Shown here: one piece after another, positions 1 to 7,498 of the stretch | Layout: the number at the start of each line of letters is the position of its first letter | How positions within the stretch are numbered: the stretch's first letter is position 1 | NCBI GenBank assembly: GCA_942493365.1 | Contig: OW818697.1 | Location: 1,922,001-1,986,000, forward strand | Source: UBA8949 sp942493365 | GTDB lineage: Bacteria; Bacillota; Clostridia; Saccharofermentanales; UBA5734 | Direction: 5' to 3' | Length of the DNA stretch: 64,000 bases | Position numbers and translations under genes: made by a program | The notes under the pieces: generated by a model | Told to the model about the DNA's origin: nothing | The model's database searches: none | The model's input: only the letters and a program-made list of their open reading frames with translations

Positions 1-1229
1 GCGTTGAGGTAACCGCTGATGGCGCAGGCCTTCTCAAAGAAGTAGACCATTTGGCCAAAGTAATAGGGCGTCATTTCCGGCACGCTGAGCAGCATGTTAG
101 GCACGCCGCCGTCGATGTGAGCCAGAACGGTGCCCTGCGCTGCCTTGTGATTGACCGTCTGCAGGGTCATGCCGGACAGGAAGTTGAGGCCGTCCAGGTT
201 GTCGGGATCGTTGGGGATGATGACCTCGCGGCGGGCTTTTTCGATTTGGATCACCGTCTCAAAGAGGAAGCGGCGGCCGTCCTGAATGTACTGGCCCATC
301 GAGTGCAGGTCGGCCGAGTTGTCGACGCCGGCCGGGAAAATGCCGCGGCCGTCCTTGCCTTCGCTCTCGCCGAACAGCTGCTTCCACCATTCGGTGAAGT
401 AATGCAGGCTGGGCTCATAGTTGACCATGATCTCGACCGCGTAACCCTTGCGCAGCAGGGCGTTGCGGCAGATGGCGTATTGGTAGCAGGCATTGTTTTC
501 CAGTTCGGGTTCACGATAATCCTGCATGGCGATGCGGGCACCGCGCATCATCTCGCGGATGTCAATGCCAGCCGCAGCGATGGGCAGCAGGCCAACGGCG
601 GTCAGCACCGAGTAGCGACCGCCAACGTCATCGGGCACAACAAAGGTCTCGAAGCCTTCGTCGGTGGCTAGCTTTTTGAGCGCGCCGCGCGTCGCATCAG
701 TGGTGACGTAGATGCGCGACTTGGCTTCGTCGCGGCCGTACTTCTTCTCCATCCAGCCCTTGAAAATGCGGAAGGCGACGGCCGGCTCGGTGGTGGTGCC
801 GGATTTGGAGATGACATTTATGGAAACGTCCTTATTTTCAATGAGGTCGAGTAGATCGGCAAGATAGGTCGAGCTGATGTTGTTGCCGGCAAAGATAACC
901 AGCGGGTTTTTGCGCTGGCGTTTGCTCAGCGAAGCGTTGACGGTGTGGCTCAGCATTTCGATGGCGGCGCGCGCGCCGAGGTAGGAGCCGCCGATGCCGA
1001 TGACAATCAGAACGTCCGAGGTGCGACGAATGCGAGCGGCGGCCTTGCGGATGCGGCTGAATTCATCGTGGTCGTAGAGGCGAGGCAGTTCCAGCCAGCC
1101 CAGAAATTCATGGCCGGCACCGGTTTTGGTGGACAGTAATTTGTGAGCCAGTTTGAGTTGGGGCGTCAAATTCTCCAGTTCTGTATCTTGAACGAATGGG
1201 CGTAAGTTTGTCGCATTAAATGTGATCAT
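1..1229 (-). CDS. pgi: Glucose-6-phosphate isomerase (partial, C-terminus outside window)
   Basis: Interconverts glucose-6-phosphate and fructose-6-phosphate in the cytosol, linking glycolysis to the pentose phosphate genes xylAB and tkt elsewhere in the window. The reverse strand reads open from an ATG at 1229 to the window edge (409 codons). Visible family signatures are GIGGSYLGARA near residue 80, VISKSGTTTE near 140, GGRYSVLTAVGLLP near 200 and FGESEGKDGRG, which holds the catalytic glutamate. The start is chosen because GGGAGG lies a few bases upstream. Missing are the last few dozen residues. It lies 28 bp behind the radical SAM gene on the same strand, so co-transcription is possible. 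Family assignment is secure. Confidence 0.96.
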   Translation of the reverse strand, partial: MITFNATNLRPFVQDTELENLTPQLKLAHKLLSTKTGAGHEFLGWLELPRLYDHDEFSRIRKAAARIRRTSDVLIVIGIGGSYLGARAAIEMLSHTVNASLSKRQRKNPLVIFAGNNISSTYLADLLDLIENKDVSINVISKSGTTTEPAVAFRIFKGWMEKKYGRDEAKSRIYVTTDATRGALKKLATDEGFETFVVPDDVGGRYSVLTAVGLLPIAAAGIDIREMMRGARIAMQDYREPELENNACYQYAICRNALLRKGYAVEIMVNYEPSLHYFTEWWKQLFGESEGKDGRGIFPAGVDNSADLHSMGQYIQDGRRFLFETVIQIEKARREVIIPNDPDNLDGLNFLSGMTLQTVNHKAAQGTVLAHIDGGVPNMLLSVPEMTPYYFGQMVYFFEKACAISGYLN

Positions 1230-1257
1230 GTCGAAGTCCTCCCAGTTTTAAATCGCT

Positions 1258-3003
1258 TTAGTATAAATCATCACACCGGCAATTGTCCAGCACCAGCGGA
1301 CGGTCACCAGTCAGGTCGAGGCAGATCAACCAGTCGGCCGGTGTCAGGTCGCGGCCGTCAGCATAATCTCGCCAGTCAAAGCACAGGCGGTCGACGCGCA
1401 GCCGACCGCGCCCCGGGTGACGCAGACGAAACCACGCCAGCGCTGCGCCGCGCGCGTCGGTCGTAAAGCCCAGCCACGGCGGCTGATCCTTCTGGCCGCT
1501 GAGCTGATAACCCAGGCGTAGCAGGTCTTGCCAGACCTGGGCCGTCCAGCCGTCGCCGGCCAGTTCGGTGTCGCTGGCCAGCCCGTAATCGTTCAGCATT
1601 CGGCACTTTTCGGCCGTGCCCAGCGGTCGCTCGAGCAGTCCGCGGTCGCCGGCCCAGCGGGCCAGACCGGATAACGCCAGCCAGGGGCCTGGCTTTCGGG
1701 TAATCAGCCACGCCAGCGCCGCACGGCAAAAATTGGCATTAATATACATTTCTATGATCTGCGCCACAGCCTTGAGCAGGGTCAGGTCTGCAAAGGTCAG
1801 GGCATCGGAACGCAGAATTTCGTAGGGTGGCTGACCTTGCCAGGCGAAGCCCAGCTCGGTTGCCTGCTGCTGCATCGGGCTGCCAGGCAGCACCTTGAGA
1901 AAGCCGAGCTGCAGCTGGTGCGGGTGAAGGCGGTAAACCCAATCCAACGATTGACCAAAACGTGTCAGGTCTTCACCGGGCAGGCCGGCAATCAGGTCGA
2001 GATGCAGATGAATGCGCCCGCCGTCGCGCAGCCGCGTCACCTGACGGGCCAACTGCTCGAGATTCATCGGGCGGTTGATGGCTGCCAGCACATCCGGATG
2101 AATGGTCTGCACACCAATTTCCAGCTGGATCAGGCCGAGCGGCGCCTGATTGAGGAGATCAATCGTTGGGTCGTCGAGCAGATCAGCAGCCACCTCAAAA
2201 TGGAAATTGGTGCGGCCAGCCGGGTCGGCGCGTTCGTTGATGTGCTGCCAGATCTGCCGGGCGCGCGCCGGGTCACAGTTGAAGGTGCGGTCGACCAGCT
2301 TGACCTGCTGCAAACCGGCGGCCAACAGTTGGTCGAGCTCGGCCAGCACCTGTGGCAGCGGCCGATAGCGGACCGCGCGATCGAGCGCCGACAAACAGTA
2401 GCTGCAGCGAAACGGGCAACCACGCGACGTCTCATAATAAATGATGCGGCCCTTGAGCGCCGCCAAATCCTCATCGTTGTAAGGGAAAACCCAGTCGGCC
2501 GGGTCGAGCTGCGCTGCGACGGCGTTTTGGTGGATGGCACCCGATTCGTCCCGCCAGCTCAAATTGGGTACCGTGGCCCAATCGGGATCACCGGGCGTAG
2601 CCAGCGTCTGTAAGATCGCCAGCCAGGCTGCCTCCCCCTCGCCGCTGACGATCAGGTCAACCGCCGGCTCCTCTGTCAGCAAAGCGAAAGCGCGCAAACC
2701 GGCCTCCGGGCCGCCCCAGACAATCCTGGCATCCGGACACACCTTTTTCAGATCGCGGCTGAGACGGCGCACCAGATCGATGTTCCAAAGGTAGCAGGAA
2801 AAGGCATAGACGGCCGCCGGTTGGCGGGCCAACCGCTGCAAGATCAGCATTTCCTGGTCGTTGATCGTCCATTCCAGCAGAATCTGCTGCGGGGCGGCCG
2901 GCCAATGATGCCGGGTGTAAGCGATCAGATCGCGCAAGGCCAAATTGGTGTGCACATAGCGGGCATTGAGGCCGCAGAGGACAACCGGGTCGGACAGCGT
3001 CAT
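1258..3003 (-). CDS. B12-binding-domain radical SAM protein (DUF4080-type)
   Basis: A 581-residue protein with the layout of cobalamin-binding radical SAM enzymes. Residues 1-150 form a Rossmann-like region of the B12-binding type (IVWGGPEAG near 95), although no clear DxHxxG motif is visible. The radical SAM core follows, with the [4Fe-4S] motif C196-x3-C200-x2-C203 in ETSRGCPFRCSYCLSA. The C-terminal 180 residues resemble the extra domain called DUF4080. The substrate is unknown. Its ATG overlaps the end of the NfeD-like gene by four bases (ATGA), implying translational coupling. Class assignment is firm; function is not known. Confidence 0.88.
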   Translation of the reverse strand: MTLSDPVVLCGLNARYVHTNLALRDLIAYTRHHWPAAPQQILLEWTINDQEMLILQRLARQPAAVYAFSCYLWNIDLVRRLSRDLKKVCPDARIVWGGPEAGLRAFALLTEEPAVDLIVSGEGEAAWLAILQTLATPGDPDWATVPNLSWRDESGAIHQNAVAAQLDPADWVFPYNDEDLAALKGRIIYYETSRGCPFRCSYCLSALDRAVRYRPLPQVLAELDQLLAAGLQQVKLVDRTFNCDPARARQIWQHINERADPAGRTNFHFEVAADLLDDPTIDLLNQAPLGLIQLEIGVQTIHPDVLAAINRPMNLEQLARQVTRLRDGGRIHLHLDLIAGLPGEDLTRFGQSLDWVYRLHPHQLQLGFLKVLPGSPMQQQATELGFAWQGQPPYEILRSDALTFADLTLLKAVAQIIEMYINANFCRAALAWLITRKPGPWLALSGLARWAGDRGLLERPLGTAEKCRMLNDYGLASDTELAGDGWTAQVWQDLLRLGYQLSGQKDQPPWLGFTTDARGAALAWFRLRHPGRGRLRVDRLCFDWRDYADGRDLTPADWLICLDLTGDRPLVLDNCRCDDLY

Positions 3004-3359
3004 GGCCGGGTTCCCGCCGTGCTGTCGTCGATGGGCGAAACCCGCAACTTGCCGCCGTCGATCGCCGTGATAACCACAGGGCTGCCGTGCTTGATGCTGC
3101 GATCACTGGTCGCTTCGGCTTCAATCTCGACGCCGTCGGTATCCGTGCAGACAATTTTGCCGGCCTTGCGCGGCCGAATGGTGTGCGATACAACCGCCCG
3201 CCGACCGATCAGGTCGAGGTCGGTGTTGGCCGCGTGGCGCCGCGCGAAATGGCGCAGCACGGCCTCGGCGATGCGAATCAGGACGATCAGCACCGCCAGC
3301 ACGGCCAGGCCGATACCGATATTTTGCAGGATCATGGCGATGTCGGTCAGATTGTTCAT
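3000..3359 (-). CDS. NfeD-like small membrane protein
   Basis: A 119-residue protein with one N-terminal membrane segment (about residues 8-30, rich in I, L, V, A) followed by a soluble C-terminal part. Residues 50-110 (DLIGRRAVVSHTIRPRKAGK, then a G-V pattern ending in KLRVSPIDD) match the small OB-fold typical of NfeD proteins, which partner with membrane SPFH/stomatin or protease proteins. Here no SPFH gene is adjacent; the neighbour is a radical SAM gene overlapping by four bases. GGAGG precedes the ATG. The assignment rests on pattern alone. Confidence 0.6.
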   Translation of the reverse strand: MNNLTDIAMILQNIGIGLAVLAVLIVLIRIAEAVLRHFARRHAANTDLDLIGRRAVVSHTIRPRKAGKIVCTDTDGVEIEAEATSDRSIKHGSPVVITAIDGGKLRVSPIDDSTAGTRP

Positions 3360-3388
3360 CGAGCCTCCGAGAATAGAACTATAATAAT

Positions 3389-3416
3389 ATTTTACAGGTT
3401 TATGGGGAAATGTCTA
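3389..3416 (-). promoter_or_regulatory. Predicted promoter for the NfeD-like / radical SAM genes
   Basis: On the reverse strand TAGACA (3416-3411) and TAAAAT (3394-3389) are separated by 16 bp, about 30 bases upstream of the ATG at 3359. Fit to the primary sigma consensus is moderate. Confidence 0.4.
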
Positions 3417-3502
3417 TTCCTAAATCATTACAGCGCACCTCATTTCGAGTATTCTGGATTGCAATTCCATAATTCACGATATCAAATTTAATATTATATT
3501 AT

Positions 3503-3518
3503 GACCCCGAAAGGGTAT
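3503..3518. promoter_or_regulatory. Operator-like palindrome 1 upstream of the hipB-like gene
   Basis: The sequence ACCCCGAAAGGGTAT is an inverted repeat of ATACCC/GGGTAT type. Its centre is about 41 bp, or four helical turns, from a second palindrome of the same consensus at 3545-3557. Paired, phased palindromes in front of a small XRE gene are typical of HipB-style autorepression. Confidence 0.5.
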
Positions 3519-3534
3519 ATTTCCTTCATTTCTC

Positions 3535-3563
3535 TTGGTTTTATACCCCATAGGGGTTATTAT
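3535..3563 (+). promoter_or_regulatory. Promoter with operator palindrome in its spacer
   Basis: TTGGTT (3535-3540) and TATTAT (3558-3563) are exactly 17 bp apart, and the spacer contains the perfect palindrome ACCCC-ATA-GGGGT (3545-3557). A repressor bound there would directly block RNA polymerase. Transcription would start at about 3570, which is the A of the likely ATG, so the mRNA may be leaderless. Confidence 0.5.
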
Positions 3564-3569
3564 GCTTGT

Positions 3570-3770
3570 ATGAATACAATTGGTAAAACCATCAAAATAG
3601 AAAGAAAACGAGCAGGCTTGACGCAGGTAGAATTCGCGATGCGTTCAGGTCTTGGTCTGCGCTTTGTCAGAGAACTAGAACAAGGCAAGGAAACCGTTCG
3701 TCTCGATAAAGTAAACCAAGCACTGGCCATGTTCGGCATGGCAGCTGTACCCGGCAAGAAGGAGGCATAA
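3570..3770 (+). CDS. HipB-like XRE-family transcriptional regulator
   Basis: A 66-residue helix-turn-helix protein (HTH about residues 6-55; KRAGLTQVEFAMRSG is helices 2-3, and FVRELEQGK is the usual end of the domain). The size and sequence match the HipB/y4mF antitoxin-type regulators. An in-frame ATG at 3501 would give 89 residues, but those extra codons cross both operator palindromes, so the start at 3570 is preferred. Directly downstream (3774-3936) are recognisable HipA codons, so this was a hipBA toxin-antitoxin pair whose kinase has been lost. It probably still represses its own promoter. Confidence 0.8.
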   Translation: MNTIGKTIKIERKRAGLTQVEFAMRSGLGLRFVRELEQGKETVRLDKVNQALAMFGMAAVPGKKEA

Positions 3771-3773
3771 TCG

Positions 3774-3936
3774 ATGGTCTCAGAGTATTGAAAAGGCCTT
3801 CGGTCAGTCCAAGGCCTATGATCTGTTGCCGGTCAATAATATTAAGCCGGAGGATAAGGATCAGTTGGCGTTTACGCTGTAAGGCAAAAGGTGCAAAATC
3901 CGCTGCAATAATTTTGTGAAATTCGCGGAAAACTGC
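3774..3936 (+). pseudogene. Decayed hipA fragment (serine/threonine kinase toxin)
   Basis: An ATG at 3774, just after the hipB-like stop, begins a reading frame that stops after five codons (3789-3791). In another frame from 3781 the codons read QSIEKAFGQSKAYDLLPV and continue to LAFTL, then a TAA (3880-3882), then GKRCKIRCNNFVKFAENC. This matches the C-terminal part of HipA kinases (AYDLLP, LAxTLNGK, KFAENCG). The N-terminal region and kinase core are absent, so a large internal deletion plus a nonsense codon have destroyed the gene. No active toxin can be made from this locus. Confidence 0.65.
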
Positions 3937-4054
3937 CACTTCTCAGTAAAATCAGCTAATGTCAGATATCCGGGACATCCTCCGATATTCACCCTAGTAT
4001 TATTAAGTAGCGTTATTCAAGTCAGAGTTACAGCAGACTTGTTATAATTCAAGC

Positions 4055-4231
4055 AGGCGCTGTGGACCGGTTTTTCACCCTACCGCTCGACGGTTTTGCG
4101 AAGACTCCGGCCACAGCTTTTTGCGAGATTGGTAATTAGTTAGATACCGCCGGACGGTTGATTCCGCACTAGATTCCAGAAGCAGAAAGCCTGTGGGATA
4201 GCGCACTCTTTGTTCGAAGGATGGTGTCAAA
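4055..4231 (+). ncRNA. Candidate IS110 bridge RNA (left-end non-coding region)
   Basis: IS110-group elements such as IS621 encode a bridge RNA between the left end and the recombinase. Here TATAAT at 4043-4048 is followed by a strong hairpin: 4059-4070 pairs with 4107-4117 (eleven base pairs, one bulged A), enclosing a small ACCG/CGGT stem (4082-4094). About 110 nt of further leader reach the recombinase ATG. It contains TAGTTAG (4137-4143), identical to bases next to the predicted right core (5510-5516), and AGCAGA (4181-4186), identical to the left flank beside the left core (4032-4037). These could be guides, but their order is opposite to that described for IS621, so the assignment is tentative. 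Confidence 0.45.
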
Positions 4232-5411
4232 ATGATTTACGTGGGAATCGATGTCGCCAAGGACAAGCACGACTGCTGCATCCTGGGCGAAAATGGCCTG
4301 GTCGTTCGCGAGACCTTCACCGTCAGCAATTCGCGAGATGGCTTCGACTCGTTGCTGAAGGCGATTCAGAAAACCGCTGATTCAGGGACTGACAACCAAA
4401 TAAAAGCAGGACTCGAAGCAACAGGGCACTACAGCGTGAACCTTGTAGCTTTCCTCCGTAGCCGCGGAATCGAGCCTGTGGTCTTCAATCCGTTACAGGT
4501 TAACCAGTTCCGGAAATCGCAATCACTCAGAAAGACCAAGACCGACAAGGTGGATGCAAAGTGCATCGCAAAGCTGGTTATGACCGCCGATTCAAATCCT
4601 GTATTTGTATCATACCAAATTCAGGAGCTAAAAGCATTAACTCGAAATCGGCACCGACTTGTTTGCGATCAGAGCCAGGCTCAAGCAAAAAATCGCGCGT
4701 CTCGTCGATCTGCTTTTTCCTGAGTTGCGCTCATTTAGCCGTTCCATAAACATTCACTCCTTTCAGGCTATGCTACTCGAACTGCCATGTGCCGCGGCAA
4801 TTGCCACCTGCCGCGTCGACCGTCTGACCGCAATTCTGTCCAAGCGATCGCACGGCCGGTTCTCGCGCAACAAAGCACTTGAAATCAAGGCGCTTGCCAA
4901 AGACTCGATCGGGCTTAACAGTCCCTCGACTGCTCTCGAATTGAAAATGACCTTGCAGCATCTTGAATTCATTCAACAGCAGGTTAGCCAAATTGACCAC
5001 ACTATAGCCGAGGCTATCCAAGTCATTCAGACGCCGCTGACGACCATACCCGGCATTGGTGCAACCCTTGCTGCAATTATATTAGCGGAAGTCGGGGACA
5101 TCTGGCTTTTCAGCTCTCCGGACAAATTGCAGGCCTTCGCCGGTCTTGAGCCGTCCACTTACCAGTCAGGAAATTTCAGAGGTGACCGCTGCAGGATGGT
5201 CAAGCGCGGATCGCCCTACCTTCGTTGGGCACTAATTCAGGCCGCACGTCTTACCTCCATTTACTGTCCTACCTTTCGAGCCTATCTAGACGGCAAGCTC
5301 GCCCAAGGTAAACACTACAAAGTCGCACTGAGTCACACCGCTAAAAAACTGATTCGCGTCATTTACCATTTGCTGACCACTAACCAGACCTTCGTCAATT
5401 CGGCTTGCTGA
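4232..5411 (+). pseudogene. IS110-family transposase, interrupted by a frameshift
   Basis: The first frame (4232-4723) encodes the RuvC-like DEDD domain: D7 in GIDVAKDKHD, E62 in GLEATGHY and the KTDKVDAK aspartates near 105-108. The second frame (up to 5411) encodes the Tnp_20 domain with TIPGIGATLAA, the YQSGNFRG serine region and RMVKRGSPYLRWAL. The two frames join near 4661, where the first frame reads RHRLVCDQ and the other reads FAIRARLKQKIARL; one base extra explains the break. Taken together they give a normal-length recombinase of about 390 residues. A programmed frameshift is not known for this family, so decay or a base error is more likely. Confidence 0.85.
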
Positions 5412-5429
5412 TCCAGAAATTAAAATCAG

Positions 5430-5457
5430 GCCTGAACCGCAAAGTTCAGGCCTGTTT
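5430..5457 (+). terminator. Perfect 11-bp hairpin after the IS110 transposase
   Basis: CAGGCCTGAAC and GTTCAGGCCTG form a perfect stem around a six-base loop, 18 bp after the transposase stop. No long T run follows, so it may be a right-end structural element of the IS rather than a true terminator. Confidence 0.5.
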
Positions 5458-5531
5458 GGCTTGTCAAAATTAATATGATTGATTATTTAATTTTGTGCTT
5501 GACTAAATATAGTTAGTCTTCACCCTTCACC

Positions 5532-5563
5532 GACGATTTTCGTCGCGAGCGACGTAAATCGTC
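5532..5563. terminator. Long near-perfect hairpin between the IS and the SDR gene
   Basis: Bases 5532-5546 pair with 5549-5563 with one mismatch and a two-base turn (arms GACGATTT...CGTCGC and GCGACG...AAATCGTC). It covers the stop codon of the minus-strand SDR gene, so it could stop that transcript, although no T run follows. It may also be an extragenic palindrome. Confidence 0.4.
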
Positions 5564-6575
5564 ATTCCCCTTTCATATCCACCGCTTTGGTCTTGCCATC
5601 CATAATTTCAAGGCATAGTTTCATCGATTCGCCGATAGCGGCGTCGATGTCGTCGGGCTGGACGCCCAGCTCGTTGACGATGGTGTCCTTGTCGATGAAG
5701 GCGTTGGCGCACATGGTGCGGGCGAATTTGATCATGTTGAGACCGCCCTCGTGGCCGGCCTTTTTCTGACCTTTGACAACGCTGTGCATGCCGAGGCGGA
5801 ACATCCAATCGGGGATGGTGATGATCATTTTGTCAGGCACGCCCATGTGTTTGTGCATGATGGTCAGCATTTCGCGCCAGGTCAGGTTGTAATATCCGAC
5901 CGGGTAATTTTTGCCGCCGCGATTGCGTTCGAGGGCACCGGCGATACATTGGCCGACCTGACGGACGGTGACCATGGTGGTGCCGCCGCGCGGGTACATT
6001 GTCGCGCCCTTCATGCCGCGGATTTGTTCGGCCAGGAAGACCCAGACCGGCTTGCGGCCGGGCTGCGTGCCGAAGATGTAGGGCAATTCGAGCATGGCGA
6101 CGTCGAAGCTGGCGTCAGCAAAAGACAGCGCCATTTCGGCCTGATCGACGCGGCTGCGAATGTAGGGGTTTTCCGCAGCCAGGTGGAAGTCGGGCCAGGC
6201 GCGGTTGAAGTAGGCAAAGTAGGAGCCGCAGATGACAGCATGCTTGACGCCGCTGGCCTTGGCCAGAGTCAGCAGGCGGCGCAGCGGATCGATGTTGTAT
6301 TTTTTGAACATGTCGTAAATCGGCGGCGGCCCCTCGAGACGTTCGTCGACGCCGGCGGCAAAGACAAAGCCCTCGCAGCCCGCGAAGTGGCGCTTGATCT
6401 CGTCGTCGGACAGCTCAAGGTAATTGCCAAATTCCAGCGTCATCTCGGGTGGCAGCTGCGCGCCCTCGGGTATGGGCGGCAGCGCGATCGAAGACACCGT
6501 GTGTCCGCGCCGGATCAGCTCCTTCGCGCCCTCACTGCCTAATAGTCCGGTTCCGCCAATCATGAAAACTTTCAT
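5562..6575 (-). CDS. NAD(P)-dependent epimerase/SDR-like protein
   Basis: An extended short-chain dehydrogenase-like protein of about 337 residues. The start MKVFMIGGTGLLG puts the nucleotide-binding GGTGLLG at residues 7-13; an ATG three codons earlier (6584) is also possible. The core keeps the NAD-dependent epimerase pattern, with the catalytic Y expected in the GSYFAYFNRAWPD region, but a classical YxxxK is not obvious, so it may be an atypical member acting on a nucleotide sugar or a similar substrate. It follows speB on the same strand with about 40 bp between them and could share that operon, though no functional link is evident. Confidence 0.7.
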   Translation of the reverse strand: MKVFMIGGTGLLGSEGAKELIRRGHTVSSIALPPIPEGAQLPPEMTLEFGNYLELSDDEIKRHFAGCEGFVFAAGVDERLEGPPPIYDMFKKYNIDPLRRLLTLAKASGVKHAVICGSYFAYFNRAWPDFHLAAENPYIRSRVDQAEMALSFADASFDVAMLELPYIFGTQPGRKPVWVFLAEQIRGMKGATMYPRGGTTMVTVRQVGQCIAGALERNRGGKNYPVGYYNLTWREMLTIMHKHMGVPDKMIITIPDWMFRLGMHSVVKGQKKAGHEGGLNMIKFARTMCANAFIDKDTIVNELGVQPDDIDAAIGESMKLCLEIMDGKTKAVDMKGE

Positions 6576-6613
6576 CCTGGGCACCCCCTTGGTTTGTATA
6601 TTCTATTATACAA

Positions 6614-7489
6614 CTAAATCAAAATCAGCAGTTCCCTGAGCAACTTCAAGGCCACGGCTGTCGACACGCCGCTGGCGTCGTAATGCGGAGCCAGCTCGAC
6701 AAGATCGGCACCAACGATGTTGAGGCCGCGCAACTGCAGCAGGGCGCGTAAAAGCGTTAAAAAGGCGACGCCGCCCGGCTCGGGTGTGCCGGTGCCAGGA
6801 AAGATCGAGGGGTCGAGCACGTCGAGGTCGATGGTCAGATAGACCGGGCGCTGGCCGATCTCGGCGACAATGGCCTCGGTATCTTCGAGGTCAAAGGGAT
6901 GCATGCTGACATGGCCTTTTTTGGCAAATTCAAATTCAGCGGCGGTGCCCGAGCGGATGCCGAGCTGCCAGATGCGGTCGTCACCGACGAGGTCGTAGAT
7001 CCGGCGCATGACGGTGGCGTGCGACAAGGTTTCGCCCAGATAATCCTCGCGCAAATCGGCGTGGGCGTCGAAATGCAGGACGCAGAGGTCGGGCCACTTT
7101 TGCAGGCAGGCGGTCACAGCCGGCAGCGTCACCAGATGTTCGCCGCCCAGCATGACCGGCGTCTTGCCGTCGGCCACGATGCGGGACACGGTCGCGCCGA
7201 TGCGCTCCAACGCCAAAGTGCGGCCGCCCATTGGCAGCTCGAGGTCGCCAATGTCGCGGATTTTGTCTTCGGCCAACTCGCGGTCCTGGTAGGGGCTGTA
7301 GGTTTCCAGCCCCAGCGAATCCTGGCGCATGGCGGCCGGGCCGAAGCGCGAGCCGGGGCGGAAGGAGGCGGTGCCGTCGAAGGGCGCGCCAAAGAGCACG
7401 ACCGCGGCCTGGCTGTAGTCGGCGGCGCAAGCCATGAAGCGCAGGTCGAGCGTCGGAAAGGGCTGATCCTGATGATTATCCATAATCAA
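6614..7489 (-). CDS. speB: Agmatinase
   Basis: Hydrolyses agmatine to putrescine and urea, the second step of the arginine decarboxylase route. At 291 residues it has the usual length for the ureohydrolase fold. The two-manganese site is complete: H118 in GGEHLV, D141-x-H143-x-D145 in FDAHADLR and D221-x-D223 in TIDLDVLDP, with SHATVMRRI between them. It starts nine bases after the stop of speA on the same strand, which makes the two-gene pathway from arginine to putrescine explicit. The start may be the ATG at 7489 or the one two codons later. Very likely correct. Confidence 0.93.
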   Translation of the reverse strand: MIMDNHQDQPFPTLDLRFMACAADYSQAAVVLFGAPFDGTASFRPGSRFGPAAMRQDSLGLETYSPYQDRELAEDKIRDIGDLELPMGGRTLALERIGATVSRIVADGKTPVMLGGEHLVTLPAVTACLQKWPDLCVLHFDAHADLREDYLGETLSHATVMRRIYDLVGDDRIWQLGIRSGTAAEFEFAKKGHVSMHPFDLEDTEAIVAEIGQRPVYLTIDLDVLDPSIFPGTGTPEPGGVAFLTLLRALLQLRGLNIVGADLVELAPHYDASGVSTAVALKLLRELLILI

Positions 7490-7498
7490 AGTCCTCGT

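Larger units (their letters stand above)
4038..5519 (+). mobile_element. IS110-family insertion sequence (frameshifted), predicted ends
   Basis: The element holds a DEDD/Tnp_20 transposase preceded by about 190 bp of non-coding left end. IS110 elements lack terminal inverted repeats, so the ends are inferred. A CT at 4038-4039 and a CT at 5518-5519 are both plausible core dinucleotides. Joining the two ends in a circle would place TTGACT (5499-5504) 18 bp from TATAAT (4043-4048), recreating a promoter as in the IS621 circle junction. The transposase frameshift suggests it no longer moves by itself. Ends are predictions; the transposase family is sure. Confidence 0.6.

Noticed and set aside
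51..671. 206-codon plus-strand open frame at the window start
   Set aside because: It is the antisense shadow of pgi, whose frame shows all catalytic motifs; high-GC third positions keep the opposite strand open.
1837..2613. 258-codon plus-strand frame
   Set aside because: Antisense to the radical SAM gene, no recognisable domain.
5751..6542. 263-codon plus-strand frame
   Set aside because: Antisense to the SDR gene; His/Val/Ala/Gly-rich composition typical of a shadow frame.
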